In this document: piece after piece, positions 1 through 7,858 of the stretch | How the letters are laid out: each line of letters begins with the position of its first letter | Position numbering within the stretch: the stretch's first letter is position 1 | Source: Micromonospora sp. MH99 | Lineage (GTDB): Bacteria; Actinomycetota; Actinomycetes; Mycobacteriales; Micromonosporaceae | DNA: 64,000 nucleotides | Direction of reading: 5' to 3' | Assembly: GCF_021442385.1 (NCBI RefSeq) | Contig: NZ_MUZA01000021.1 | Location: forward strand, 30,024-94,023 | Notes under the pieces: model-generated | What the model was told of the DNA's origin: nothing | The model's input: only the letters and a program-made list of their open reading frames with translations | The model's database searches: none | Program-made: the position numbers and the translations under genes

Positions 1-76
1 TCAGGAAGGTCAGCACGCTCACCGCGAACAGGGTCAGCGTGGCGGAGAGCAGCCGCTTGATCAGAAACCGTGACAT
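1..76 (-). CDS. Peptide ABC transporter permease, DppB/OppB type (N-terminal fragment)
   Basis: Only the first 25 codons are present; the gene runs off the left edge. The reverse strand reads ATG then MSRFLIKRLLSATLTLFAVS, a basic N-terminus followed at once by a hydrophobic helix, as in the B-type membrane permease of dipeptide/oligopeptide importers. It starts 10 bases after the stop of the C-type permease and is the fourth cistron of the same operon (ATPase, ATPase, C permease, B permease). Identity rests mainly on this context and the typical N-terminus. Confidence 0.6.
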   Translation of the reverse strand, partial: MSRFLIKRLLSATLTLFAVSVLTFL

Positions 77-86
77 GAGTCCACCC

Positions 87-1094
87 CTACCGGGACGACT
101 TCGGGTCGAGCGCGTCCCGCAACGCGTCGCCGAAGAGGTTGAAGGCGAACACCAGCGCGAAGATCGTGATGCCCGGGAAGAACACGTACGCCGGGTCGGT
201 CTGGAGGAAGTCCAGACTGTCGTAGATCATCCGGCCGAAGCTGGGCGTCTCGTCGCTGAGCCCGACGCCGATGAACGACAGCGCGGCCTCGCTGGTGATG
301 AACTGCGGCACGGCGAGGGAGAACGAGACCAGGATCGGCGCCCAGATGTTCGGCAGGAGCTGCCGGAAGATGATGTGCCCCAACCCGGCGCCGCTGGCCT
401 TGGCGGCCTCCACGAACTCCCGCTCGCGCAGCGCGATGACCTGCCCGCGTACCAGCCGGGCCGTGCTGGTCCAGCCGAAGATGGCGAACACGGCGATCAG
501 CACACCCACCCCGAAGGCGGACGACACCTGCCCCCGCTCGCCGTAGAAGCGCAGCGTGATGGCTGGGGTGAGCGCCAGCGCGATGATCAGGAACGGCATG
601 GCGAGGGTCAGGTCGGTGATCCAGTTGATCACCGCGTCGAGCCAGCCGCCCAGGTAACCGGCGAGCGCGCCGAGCACGATGCCGATCGTGGCGGTGATCA
701 GCGCCGCGGCGAACGCGATGAACAGCGACGTCCGCAGCCCGTAGATCAACCGGATGAAGATGTCCCGGCCCAACCCGGGCTCCAGCCCGAACCAGTGGTC
801 CCCGGTGACACCGCCGACGTAACCCAGCGGCATGCCGAAGCCGTCCAGCAGGTTCTGGAACTGCTCGCGCGGCCCGATCCCGTACACCATCTCGACCAGC
901 GGGGCGGCCAACCCCAACACCATGAAGAACACCAGGAGTACGCCGCTGACCACCGCCGTCCGGTCGCGGCGTAGCCGCAGCCAGGCGAGCTGACCGGGTG
1001 AACGCCCGACGACACCCTTGATTCCGGGCCCGCCCGCGTCCGCGCTGGACTCGATCTCGGCCAGCGCCACACCCTCCACCGGGGAAAGGCTCAC
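87..1094 (-). CDS. Peptide ABC transporter permease, DppC/OppC type
   Basis: A 335-residue inner-membrane subunit that would form the translocation pore with the B-type permease. The N-terminal cytoplasmic stretch (about 40 residues) leads to a first membrane helix at about 45-70. A long periplasmic segment follows ([19 protein letters not shown]), then five more hydrophobic helices. The EAA coupling loop that contacts the ATPases is visible as [20 protein letters not shown]. The start codon overlaps the stop of the upstream ATPase gene by 4 bases, so translation is probably coupled. Substrate (peptide, nickel or glycan) cannot be told from sequence. Confidence 0.9.
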   Translation of the reverse strand: MSLSPVEGVALAEIESSADAGGPGIKGVVGRSPGQLAWLRLRRDRTAVVSGVLLVFFMVLGLAAPLVEMVYGIGPREQFQNLLDGFGMPLGYVGGVTGDHWFGLEPGLGRDIFIRLIYGLRTSLFIAFAAALITATIGIVLGALAGYLGGWLDAVINWITDLTLAMPFLIIALALTPAITLRFYGERGQVSSAFGVGVLIAVFAIFGWTSTARLVRGQVIALREREFVEAAKASGAGLGHIIFRQLLPNIWAPILVSFSLAVPQFITSEAALSFIGVGLSDETPSFGRMIYDSLDFLQTDPAYVFFPGITIFALVFAFNLFGDALRDALDPKSSR

Positions 1095-2137
1095 GACGAC
1101 ACCTCCTCGATGATCGCGTCAGTCGCCCCTCCGGCCGCTTCCCCTTCGCGGCTCGTGCCGGCTGATTCCCCTTCGGGGAAGTGACACGCGGTGGCCTGCC
1201 GGCCGCCGTCGCGCGGCACCAGCGCCGGCGCCTCGGTGGCGCAGATGTCCTGCGCCTTCCAGCACCGGGTGCGGAACCGGCAGCCCGACGGCGGGTCCAG
1301 CGGGGTGGGCACGTCGCCGGTCAGCCGGATCCGGCCCGCCGGGCCGAGCTGCGTGACGTCCGGGATGGCCGAGAGCAGAGCCCGGGTGTACGGATGCTGC
1401 GGGCGCTCGTAGATGTCCGCCCGGTCGCCGAGCTCGACGATCCGCCCCAGGTACATGACCGCCACCCGTTGGCAGAAGTGCCGGACCACGGCGAGGTCGT
1501 GCGCGATGAACACGAACGCCAGGCCCAGCTCCCGTTGCAGGTCGCGCAGCAGGTTGACGACCTGCGCCTGGATCGAGACGTCCAGGGCGGACACCGGCTC
1601 GTCGGCGACGATCAGCTTGGGCCGCAGGGCCAACGCGCGGGCGATGCCGATGCGCTGGCGCTGGCCGCCGGAGAACTCGTGCGGATACCTGTTGTAGTGC
1701 TCCGGGTTCAGCCCGACCAGTTCCAGCAGCTCCTGCACCCGCGCCTTGATCCCGCCCGGCGGCTTGATCCCGTTGACCTGCAACGGCATCGCCACGATCC
1801 GGCCCACCGTGTGGCGGGGGTTCAGCGACGCGTACGGGTCCTGGAAGATGATCTGGAGTTCCTGGCGCAGCGGTCGCAGCTCCCGTCGCCCGGCGTGGGT
1901 GATGTCCCGCCCCTCGAACTCGATGCTGCCGGCGGTCGGCTCCAGCAGCCGCACCAGCATCCGACCGGTGGTCGTCTTGCCGCAGCCGGACTCCCCCACC
2001 AGGCCGAGCGTCTCGCCGGGGCGCACGTCGAAGTCGAGACCGTCGACCGCACGCACCAGGCCGGTGCCGCGCAGCCCCTGACGGACCGGGAAGTGCTTGG
2101 TCAGCCCGCGCACGCGCAGCAGTGGTTCGTCGGTCAT
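1091..2137 (-). CDS. Peptide ABC transporter ATP-binding protein, DppF/OppF type
   Basis: A 348-residue cytoplasmic ATPase that would power peptide import. It shows Walker A (GESGCGKTT), the ABC signature ([15 protein letters not shown]), Walker B ([12 protein letters not shown]) and the switch His (FIAHDLAVV). The C-terminal oligopeptide/dipeptide extension carries the family's paired cysteines ([14 protein letters not shown]). It overlaps both neighbours by 4 bases. The last 25 or so residues are a low-complexity Glu/Gly/Ala tail. It is a close paralogue in layout of the ATPase at 59636-60673. Confidence 0.93.
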   Translation of the reverse strand: MTDEPLLRVRGLTKHFPVRQGLRGTGLVRAVDGLDFDVRPGETLGLVGESGCGKTTTGRMLVRLLEPTAGSIEFEGRDITHAGRRELRPLRQELQIIFQDPYASLNPRHTVGRIVAMPLQVNGIKPPGGIKARVQELLELVGLNPEHYNRYPHEFSGGQRQRIGIARALALRPKLIVADEPVSALDVSIQAQVVNLLRDLQRELGLAFVFIAHDLAVVRHFCQRVAVMYLGRIVELGDRADIYERPQHPYTRALLSAIPDVTQLGPAGRIRLTGDVPTPLDPPSGCRFRTRCWKAQDICATEAPALVPRDGGRQATACHFPEGESAGTSREGEAAGGATDAIIEEVSS

Positions 2138-3240
2138 CGGGCCACCCCCACTGATGCCACGTTCTCGGCGTAGATCGCGGCGCGTTCCTCGGCGCTCAGG
2201 TGGCAGGCCACCAGGTGGCCGTCCGCCCCGGCCGCGCGCAGCTCGGGCACCTGGGTGCGGGACCGGTCGCCGGCGCGGTCGTCGTACCGGCAGCGCGGGT
2301 GGAAGGCGCAGCCGGTCGGCAGGTTGATCAGGCTGGGCGGGTTGCCGGGAATGGGCACAAGGTCCGCGTCCGCGTCGCCGTGCAGCGACGGCACGCTGGA
2401 GAGCAACCCCCAGGTGTACGGATGCTGCGGCGAGCGGAGCACCTGCTCGACGCTGCCGTGCTCGACGGCGCGTCCGCCGTACATCACCAGCACCTCGTCG
2501 GCGACCTGGCCGACGACGCCGAGGTCGTGGGTGATCAGGATGATCGCGGAGTGGAACTCGGCCTGGAGGTCGGCGAGCAGGTCCAGGATCTGCGCCTGCA
2601 CGGTGACGTCCAGCGCGGTGGTCGGCTCGTCGGCGATCAGCAGCGCGGGGTCGTTGACCAGGGACATCGCGATCATCGCCCGTTGGCGCATCCCGCCGGA
2701 GAACTCGTGCGGGTACGCCTCGAAGCGGCGGGCCGCCTGCGGGATGCCGACCCGGTCCAGCATGTCCACCGCGCGCTGGCGGGCCTCGCGGCGGTTGGCC
2801 TTCGGGTGGTGCACCCGGTACGCCTCGGCGATCTGCCGACCGACGCTGTAGTACGGGTGCAGCGCGGACAGCGGATCCTGGAAGATCATCGCCATGTCCC
2901 GGCCGCGCAGCCGGCGTACCTCCTCGTCGGACAGGCCGACCAGCTGCCGGCCGCCGACGGAGATCTCGCCGGTGATCGTGGCCCGCTTGGGGTCATGCAG
3001 GCCGAGGATGGCCAGCGACGTGACGCTCTTGCCGGAGCCGGACTCGCCGACGATGCCGAGAGTGCGGCCCCGCTCGACGGCGAACGACACCCCGTCGACC
3101 GCGCGCACCACGCCGTCGGAGGTGTCGAACCGGACCCGCAGGTCACTCACCCGCAGGTAGGCGTCCTGGTCGGAGCGCTGCGCCGGCACGGCGGGACGGT
3201 CGTCCGGGTCCCCGGACGGCGACGGTTCCGAGCTGTCCAC
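2134..3240 (-). CDS. Peptide ABC transporter ATP-binding protein, DppD/OppD type
   Basis: A 368-residue ATPase, first visible gene of the leftward operon. Walker A is GESGSGKS, the signature [15 protein letters not shown] and Walker [13 protein letters not shown]; the C-terminal domain has the CAFHPRCRY cysteine pair. The reading frame is open further upstream. I chose the GTG at 3240 because a strong GGAGG ribosome site lies five bases before it, and the extra upstream residues are Arg/Cys-rich and unlike the family. The substrate-binding protein that normally accompanies this operon is not visible here. Confidence 0.9.
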   Translation of the reverse strand: MDSSEPSPSGDPDDRPAVPAQRSDQDAYLRVSDLRVRFDTSDGVVRAVDGVSFAVERGRTLGIVGESGSGKSVTSLAILGLHDPKRATITGEISVGGRQLVGLSDEEVRRLRGRDMAMIFQDPLSALHPYYSVGRQIAEAYRVHHPKANRREARQRAVDMLDRVGIPQAARRFEAYPHEFSGGMRQRAMIAMSLVNDPALLIADEPTTALDVTVQAQILDLLADLQAEFHSAIILITHDLGVVGQVADEVLVMYGGRAVEHGSVEQVLRSPQHPYTWGLLSSVPSLHGDADADLVPIPGNPPSLINLPTGCAFHPRCRYDDRAGDRSRTQVPELRAAGADGHLVACHLSAEERAAIYAENVASVGVAR

Positions 3241-3271
3241 GGCCACCTCCCTCAGTGACGAAGAGAACTTA

Positions 3272-3308
3272 CAACAAAGTCCCGAGGGTGAAAATAAGCT
3301 ACAAAGTC
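3272..3308 (-). promoter_or_regulatory. Direct repeats upstream of peptide importer operon
   Basis: On the minus strand GACTTTGTAG and GACTTTGTTG occur 27 bases apart in the AT-rich stretch 32-68 bases before the operon's GTG. They could be a regulator's half-sites or promoter elements. This is inferred from position and repetition only. Confidence 0.3.
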
Positions 3309-3427
3309 GGCACGTGTCAGCGGGCCCGAGCGTAACGAGTCCGCATCGGCCTGAACACCCCTCACCTCGCCATCCACGCCCGTTCATGCCCGCGCCCCGC
3401 GCCCCGCGCGGGTCTTGAGGACGAACA

Positions 3428-3453
3428 CCCCGCTCCGCCGATCGGAAGCGGGG
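3428..3453. terminator. Hairpin, possible terminator
   Basis: CCCCGCT pairs with AGCGGGG and an inner CCG pairs with CGG (one bulged A), with a five-base loop. There is no U tract and no clear gene ends here, so a terminator role is only suggested. Confidence 0.25.
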
Positions 3454-3620
3454 TTGGGGCGCCTGCCGCCTTCAAGGTCATGCTTGAACCAGGATGTAGG
3501 GGCATCACCGACACGTCGATACCACTGCAACAAGGATGTTGCGCGATCTTGCGACGCGCCGAGCGGCACAAATCTACGATCGAGCGCGATCTTGCTGACT
3601 CACCTTGGCGATCCCAACGC

Positions 3621-3735
3621 CGGAGCGGACAGGGGTGCCCACTACGTTGAGCGCTCGACGACCAGGGCCGGTGAGGTGTTGGAGCTGACGGAGCCGGTGC
3701 GGGCCACGATCCGGCCGGAGGATCTCGTCCCCTGA
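3621..3735 (+). pseudogene. Possible decayed C-terminus of an Uma2-family (DUF820) protein
   Basis: The plus frame ending TGA at 3733-3735 reads GEVLELTEPVRATIRPEDLV at its end. This resembles the last strand and helix of Uma2-type endonuclease-fold proteins common in actinobacteria. No Uma2 catalytic core (the PD-(D/E)xK part) is present upstream, where the frame becomes low quality. It may be a remnant left after a deletion. The match is from memory of the family's C-terminus and is weak. Confidence 0.3.
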
Positions 3736-3767
3736 CGGGTGTCGGTCGGTTGGCCTAGGGTCGGTCC
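3732..3767 (+). promoter_or_regulatory. Candidate leaderless promoter of tldD
   Basis: TAGGGT (3756-3761) fits the actinobacterial -10 pattern TANNNT and lies exactly six bases before the ATG at 3768. CTGACG at 3732-3737 gives an 18-base spacer. No Shine-Dalgarno fits in the gap, so transcription probably starts at or next to the ATG. Confidence 0.5.
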
Positions 3768-5204
3768 ATGACCGAGTTCGACGCGGCCAGCGCCGCCGTC
3801 CAGGCCGCCCTCGACGCGGGAGCGCGGTACGCCGACGCGCGGGTGATGCACCGCCGCTACGAGTCGATGACCGCACGCAACGGCGACGTGGAGGAACTGA
3901 CCCAGGACGAGAGCATCGGGCTGGGCGTCCGGGCGCTGGTCGGCGCGAGCTGGGGCTTTCACGCCGTACCCGATCTGTCGGACGCCGCCGCCCGCGACGC
4001 CGGCCGGCGCGCGGCCCGGACCGCGATGGCGAGCGCGCGGGTGCCCGGCCCGCCGGTCGACCTGGTCGCGGTCGAGGCGGTCGCGGCGAGCTGGGCCTCG
4101 GACTGCCGGATCGACCCGCTCGGGGTGCCCCTGTCGGACAAGGGCGACCTGCTGGTCGCCGCGACCCGCACGATGGCCGAGCACGGCGCCGACCTGGCCG
4201 AGGGGCTCTACCAGATCTGGGACACCGCGAAGTGGTTCGTCTCCAGCGAGGGCCACCGGATCGACCAACGGATCCGCGAGTGCGGCGGCGGCATCTCGGC
4301 CACCTCGATCGGTGACGGCGAGACGCAGCGGCGCTCCTGGCCCAGCTACCGAGGGCAGTACGGCACCACCGGCTGGGAGCTGGTCGAGTCGCTCGACCTG
4401 GCCGCGCACGCCGCGCAGATCGCCGAGGAGTCCCGGGCGCTGCTCACCGCGCCGCAGTGCCCGGCCGGCGAGACGGATCTGATCCTCGGCGGCGAGCAGT
4501 TGGCCCTGCAGATCCACGAGTCGGTCGGGCACGCCATCGAACTGGACCGGATCCTCGGCTGGGAGGCCGCGTTCGCCGGCACGTCCTGGCTGGACCTGGC
4601 CCAGCTCGGCTCGCTGCGCTACGGCTCCGAGCTGATGAACATCACCATCGACCCGACGATCCCCGGCGCGCTGGGCAGTTTCGGCTTCGACGACGAGGGT
4701 TCCCCCGCGGTCAAGCGGGACGCGGTGCGCGACGGTCGCTGGGTGGGAGTGCTCGCCGGCCGGGACTCGGCCGCAGTGGCCGGCCTCGACTACGGCGGCA
4801 GCGTCCGCGCCGACGGGTGGGCCCGACTGCCGATGGTGCGGATGACCAACGTCGGCCTGGAACCGGGCCCGCACACCCTGGAGGAGATCATCGCGGCCAC
4901 CGACGACGGCGTGCTGATGGACCTCAACCGGTCCTGGTCGATCGACGACAAGCGACTCAACTTCCAGTTCGGCTGCGAGGTCGGCTGGGAGATCAAGAAG
5001 GGTCGCCGGGGGCGGATGCTGCGCAATCCCACGTACACGGGGATCGGCCCGCTGTTCTGGCGCTCGATGGACATGCTCTCCGGCGAGACGGTGCCGTGGG
5101 GGACGCCCAACTGCGGAAAGGGCCAGCCGGGCCAGATCGGGCACACCGGCCATCCGGCCGCGCCGGCCCGCTTCCGCAACGTCCGCGTGGGGGTGTCAGC
5201 GTGA
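3768..5204 (+). CDS. tldD: TldD-type zinc metalloprotease subunit
   Basis: A 478-residue protein of the TldD/TldE (PmbA) family, whose heterodimer degrades unfolded peptides and, in known cases, removes leader peptides from modified peptides such as microcin B17. The zinc-binding HExxxH motif is present as HESVGH (residues about 250-255). The C-terminal CGKGQPGQ segment (near residue 450) matches the position of the third zinc ligand, a cysteine. The start is the ATG just after a leaderless-type -10 element. Its stop overlaps, as GTGA, the first of three coupled mini-ORFs leading to tldE. No obvious modified-peptide precursor is adjacent, so the substrate is unknown. Confidence 0.93.
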   Translation: MTEFDAASAAVQAALDAGARYADARVMHRRYESMTARNGDVEELTQDESIGLGVRALVGASWGFHAVPDLSDAAARDAGRRAARTAMASARVPGPPVDLVAVEAVAASWASDCRIDPLGVPLSDKGDLLVAATRTMAEHGADLAEGLYQIWDTAKWFVSSEGHRIDQRIRECGGGISATSIGDGETQRRSWPSYRGQYGTTGWELVESLDLAAHAAQIAEESRALLTAPQCPAGETDLILGGEQLALQIHESVGHAIELDRILGWEAAFAGTSWLDLAQLGSLRYGSELMNITIDPTIPGALGSFGFDDEGSPAVKRDAVRDGRWVGVLAGRDSAAVAGLDYGGSVRADGWARLPMVRMTNVGLEPGPHTLEEIIAATDDGVLMDLNRSWSIDDKRLNFQFGCEVGWEIKKGRRGRMLRNPTYTGIGPLFWRSMDMLSGETVPWGTPNCGKGQPGQIGHTGHPAAPARFRNVRVGVSA

Positions 5205-5266
5205 GCGCGAGGAGTGAGCCGGTTTTGCGAGCCCCGCAGTCGCGAACGGAAGGTGGTTCAGCGTGA
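5201..5266 (+). CDS. Repeat-encoded 21-residue mini-ORF, copy 1
   Basis: GTG at 5201 overlaps the tldD stop as GTGA. The 21-codon frame (begins MSARSEPVLRAP, ends TEGGSA) stops with TGA at 5264-5266, overlapping the next copy's GTG. Identical frames lie at 5263-5328 and 5325-5390, the last overlapping the tldE start. They are more likely to pass ribosomes along, or to be a by-product of repeat expansion, than to make useful peptides. Confidence 0.4.
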   Translation: MSARSEPVLRAPQSRTEGGSA

Positions 5267-5386
5267 GCGCGAGGAGTGAGCCGGTTTTGCGAGCCCCGCA
5301 GTCGCGAACGGAAGGTGGTTCAGCGTGAGCGCGAGGAGTGAGCCGGTTTTGCGAGCCCCGCAGTCGCGAACGGAAGGTGGTTCAGC
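5201..5386 (+). repeat. Three tandem 62-bp repeats at the tldD-tldE junction
   Basis: Copies occupy 5201-5262, 5263-5324 and 5325-5386 and appear identical; the first 18 bases recur at 5387-5404 as the start of tldE. Each unit begins GTGAGCGCGAGGAGTGAG and ends with a GGAAGGTGG ribosome-site-like stretch before the next GTG. Because 62 is not a multiple of three, each copy encodes its own 21-codon frame ending in a TGA that overlaps the next GTG. The unit resembles dispersed repeats I associate with Micromonosporaceae. Confidence 0.95.
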
Positions 5387-6793
5387 GTGAGCGCGAGGAG
5401 TGAGCTGGAGCTGGCCGGGCAGGTCATCGAGCTGGTTCGACGCCTCGGCGGGCCGGCCGCGCAGGCCGAGGCCGTGGTGACCCGGGCGGATCTGGCACTG
5501 ACCCGGTTCGCCAACTCGGCCATCCATCAGAACGTCGCCGAGTCCACCGTCGGGGTCCGGCTGCGGGTGCACGTCGACGGGCGCACCGCCGCCGGCAGCG
5601 GCAGCGTGGTCACCACCGACGGGTTGGGTGCGCTGGTGGAGCGCACCTTGGCGGCGGCGCGGCTCTGCCCGCCCGACCCCGGCTGGCCGGGGCTGACCCC
5701 GCCGACGCCCGCGCCGGACGCCCCGCCCGTCGACGAGGCCACCGCCCACGCCGAGCCGGACCAGCGGGCCGACCGGGTCGGCGCGTTCGTGGCCGCCGCA
5801 GGTGGCCTCACCACCGCGGGCTACTGCCGCACCGCGCACCGCTCGTCGGCGTTCGCCAACTCGGCCGGGCACACCGCGTACGGTCGCTCGGCGGAGGCGG
5901 CGATGGACGGCATTGCCCGGCGCGACGGCGCGGACGGGGTGGCCCGACGCTGCGTCGACCGGCTGTCCGACCTCGACGGTACGGAGCTGGGCGCGCACGC
6001 CGCCGCGAAGGCGCAGGCGGCGGCCGATCCGGTCGAGCTGCCGCCGGGGCGCTACGAGGTGGTGTTCGAGCCGGCCGCCGTGGCGGACCTGCTGCAGAAC
6101 CTGTCCTGGTTCGGCTTCAACGGCAAGCGGTACGCGGAGCGGCAGTCCTTCGCCGAGCCGGGCGCGGCCCAGTTCGACCGGCAGGTGACCCTGGTGGACG
6201 ACCCGCTCGGCGCGTCGGGTCTGCCGTTCGACGCCGAGGGCACCGGCCGGCGGGCGGTGACCCTGGTCGAGGCGGGCACCACGCTGGCGGTCGCGCACGA
6301 CCGCAGGACCGCCGCCGAGGCGGGCGCGCAGTCCACCGGGCACGCGATCGCGGGCGGCGCCACCTGGGGTCCGATGGCCCGCAACCTGCGGCTCTCTCCC
6401 GCGGCGGCGGGCCCGGCCAGCGCGGTGGGCCGGAGCACCACTGGCGCGGCGGCCGGCGCGGTGGTGGACACGGACACCGCGGCCCTGGTCGCCGGGGTGC
6501 GACGCGGGCTGCTGGTCACCGATCTGTGGTACACGCGGGTGCTCGACCCGAAGAGCCTCGTCGTCACCGGGTTGACCCGCAACGGGGTCTGGCTGATCGA
6601 GGACGGCACTGTCGTCCGGGCGGTCCGCGACCTGCGGTTCACCGAGTCGTACCCCCGGGCGCTGGGGCCGGGCGCGGTGCTCGGGCTGGGCTCGCGGGCG
6701 GTGCGTCAACCGGACCGGGTGGACGGCGCGTGGTGGGCGGCGCCGTCGGTGCGGCTCGCGTCCTGGCACTTCACCGGCGGCGCCTCCGGCTGA
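5387..6793 (+). CDS. tldE: TldE/PmbA-type protease partner subunit
   Basis: A 468-residue TldD/PmbA-family protein lacking the HExxxH zinc motif, as expected for the non-catalytic TldE half of the heterodimer. Family features include the N-terminal ALTRFANSAIHQN stretch (about residues 43-55), which matches the ARYANSxIH-type motif of PmbA proteins. The C-terminal VTGLTRNGVWLIEDG and RFTESY segments also fit. It starts with GTG at the end of the tandem repeats, with GGAAGGTGG 6-14 bases upstream. The first six residues (MSARSE) are encoded by the repeat itself, so the native N-terminus may have been replaced by repeat sequence. Confidence 0.9.
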   Translation: MSARSELELAGQVIELVRRLGGPAAQAEAVVTRADLALTRFANSAIHQNVAESTVGVRLRVHVDGRTAAGSGSVVTTDGLGALVERTLAAARLCPPDPGWPGLTPPTPAPDAPPVDEATAHAEPDQRADRVGAFVAAAGGLTTAGYCRTAHRSSAFANSAGHTAYGRSAEAAMDGIARRDGADGVARRCVDRLSDLDGTELGAHAAAKAQAAADPVELPPGRYEVVFEPAAVADLLQNLSWFGFNGKRYAERQSFAEPGAAQFDRQVTLVDDPLGASGLPFDAEGTGRRAVTLVEAGTTLAVAHDRRTAAEAGAQSTGHAIAGGATWGPMARNLRLSPAAAGPASAVGRSTTGAAAGAVVDTDTAALVAGVRRGLLVTDLWYTRVLDPKSLVVTGLTRNGVWLIEDGTVVRAVRDLRFTESYPRALGPGAVLGLGSRAVRQPDRVDGAWWAAPSVRLASWHFTGGASG

Positions 6794-7039
6794 CGTTCCC
6801 GACGACGCGCCGCACAACCCGCGCACTGAGGGCTTTTCCGCAGGCCAGACACACGGGACACTCCCTTGCGCGGACGGCCCGCAGAGATCGGCGTAACGTG
6901 TGTCACTTAGCTGCGTCGGTCGATCCGGCGTGGTCGTTGGTGTGCGCATGACGTGGCAGCGGGTGCGGGTTCGCCGGTCCGCGTGCCGACCGGAGAGAGA
7001 CCAGCCCGCCCGTACGGGCCCGTCGAGGAGACGACTCGA

Positions 7040-7846
7040 ATGACTTCAACGGCAACGAGGCCGCGGGGAGCGCGGGCGCGCGCCGCCATCGCGGCGAAGA
7101 CGTTGCGTACCGACCGCTGGTGGTTCGCCCCGCTGATCACCGTGATCGGTCTCAGCGCCTGGGTGGCGTACGCGACGGTCCGGGTCTTCATGCACAAGTG
7201 GTACTGGGTGGACCAGTTCCACTACCTGACCCCGTTCTACTCCCCGTGCGTGACGGACCGGTGCGTCGAGCAAGCATCGCACTTCGGCCGGTTCCTGCCC
7301 GGCTGGTGGATCATCCCGGACGCGGCGCTGACCCTGCCGTTCCTGCTGCTGTTCCGGCTCACCTGCTACTACTACCGCAAGGCGTACTACCGGTCGTTCT
7401 GGCTGTCGCCGCCGGCCTGCGCCGTCCCGGACGGGCACAAGGAGTACGGCGGTGAGACCCGCTTCCCGCTGCTCGGCCAGAACCTGCACCGCTACTTCTT
7501 CTACGCCGCCGCGATCATCTCGCTGATCAACACGTGGGACGCGATCCTCGCCTTTCATTCGCCGAAGGGTTTCGGCTTCGGCCTGGGCAACCTCGTCCTG
7601 CTGCTCAACGTGGTGATGCTCTGGGCGTACACCATCTCCTGCCACTCCTGCCGGCACATCATCGGCGGGCGGCTCAAGCATTTCTCCAAGCACCCGGTGC
7701 GCTACCGGGCCTGGACCTTCGTCTCGGCGTTGAACGTCCGGCACATGCAGCTCGCCTGGATCACCCTCGGCACCCTCGCGCTTACCGACTTCTACGTGAT
7801 GGCGCTCGCGGCCGGCTGGTTCAACGACCTGCGGTTCATCAACTAA
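7040..7846 (+). CDS. sdhC: Succinate dehydrogenase Sdh1 membrane anchor subunit
   Basis: A 268-residue integral membrane protein with about five hydrophobic helices (roughly residues 28-50, 88-110, 150-170, 180-200 and 240-260). Length, order (anchor, flavoprotein, iron-sulfur) and content match the mycobacterial Sdh1 locus, whose anchor is about 270 residues. A Cys/His cluster, SCHSCRH near residue 200, and two further cysteines (SPCVTDRC near 70) are the kind of residues that could bind a metal centre. The mycobacterial Sdh1 anchor is reported to carry a membrane-embedded Rieske-type cluster instead of haem. I chose the ATG at 7040 because GAGGAG precedes it; the frame is open to 6953. Confidence 0.85.
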   Translation: MTSTATRPRGARARAAIAAKTLRTDRWWFAPLITVIGLSAWVAYATVRVFMHKWYWVDQFHYLTPFYSPCVTDRCVEQASHFGRFLPGWWIIPDAALTLPFLLLFRLTCYYYRKAYYRSFWLSPPACAVPDGHKEYGGETRFPLLGQNLHRYFFYAAAIISLINTWDAILAFHSPKGFGFGLGNLVLLLNVVMLWAYTISCHSCRHIIGGRLKHFSKHPVRYRAWTFVSALNVRHMQLAWITLGTLALTDFYVMALAAGWFNDLRFIN

Positions 7847-7858
7847 AGGGCCCCTGAC

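Larger units (their letters stand above)
3241..3767. other. Intergenic region between divergent importer operon and tldD
   Basis: No complete gene is supported in these 527 bases. The left part is unusually AT-rich for the window and probably holds the promoter of the leftward importer operon. It also contains a hairpin at 3428-3453, a 12-base direct repeat (GCGCGATCTTGC at 3541 and 3584), a possible gene remnant at 3621-3735 and the tldD promoter at its right end. Confidence 0.6.

Noticed and set aside
3415..3735. A complete 106-codon gene before tldD
   Set aside because: There is no ribosome site, and only the last 30 or so codons resemble a protein family; treated as a remnant.
3642..5153. 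503-codon minus-strand frame over tldD
   Set aside because: It is a shadow of the TldD codons on the plus strand and carries no recognisable domain.
5201..5386. Tandem 62-bp units as a CRISPR array
   Set aside because: The copies are identical end to end with no unique spacers and no cas genes nearby.
3768..6793. Modified-peptide (RiPP) maturation cluster built on TldD/TldE
   Set aside because: No precursor or modification enzyme nearby; the repeat-encoded 21-residue frames are identical repeats and do not look like a precursor.
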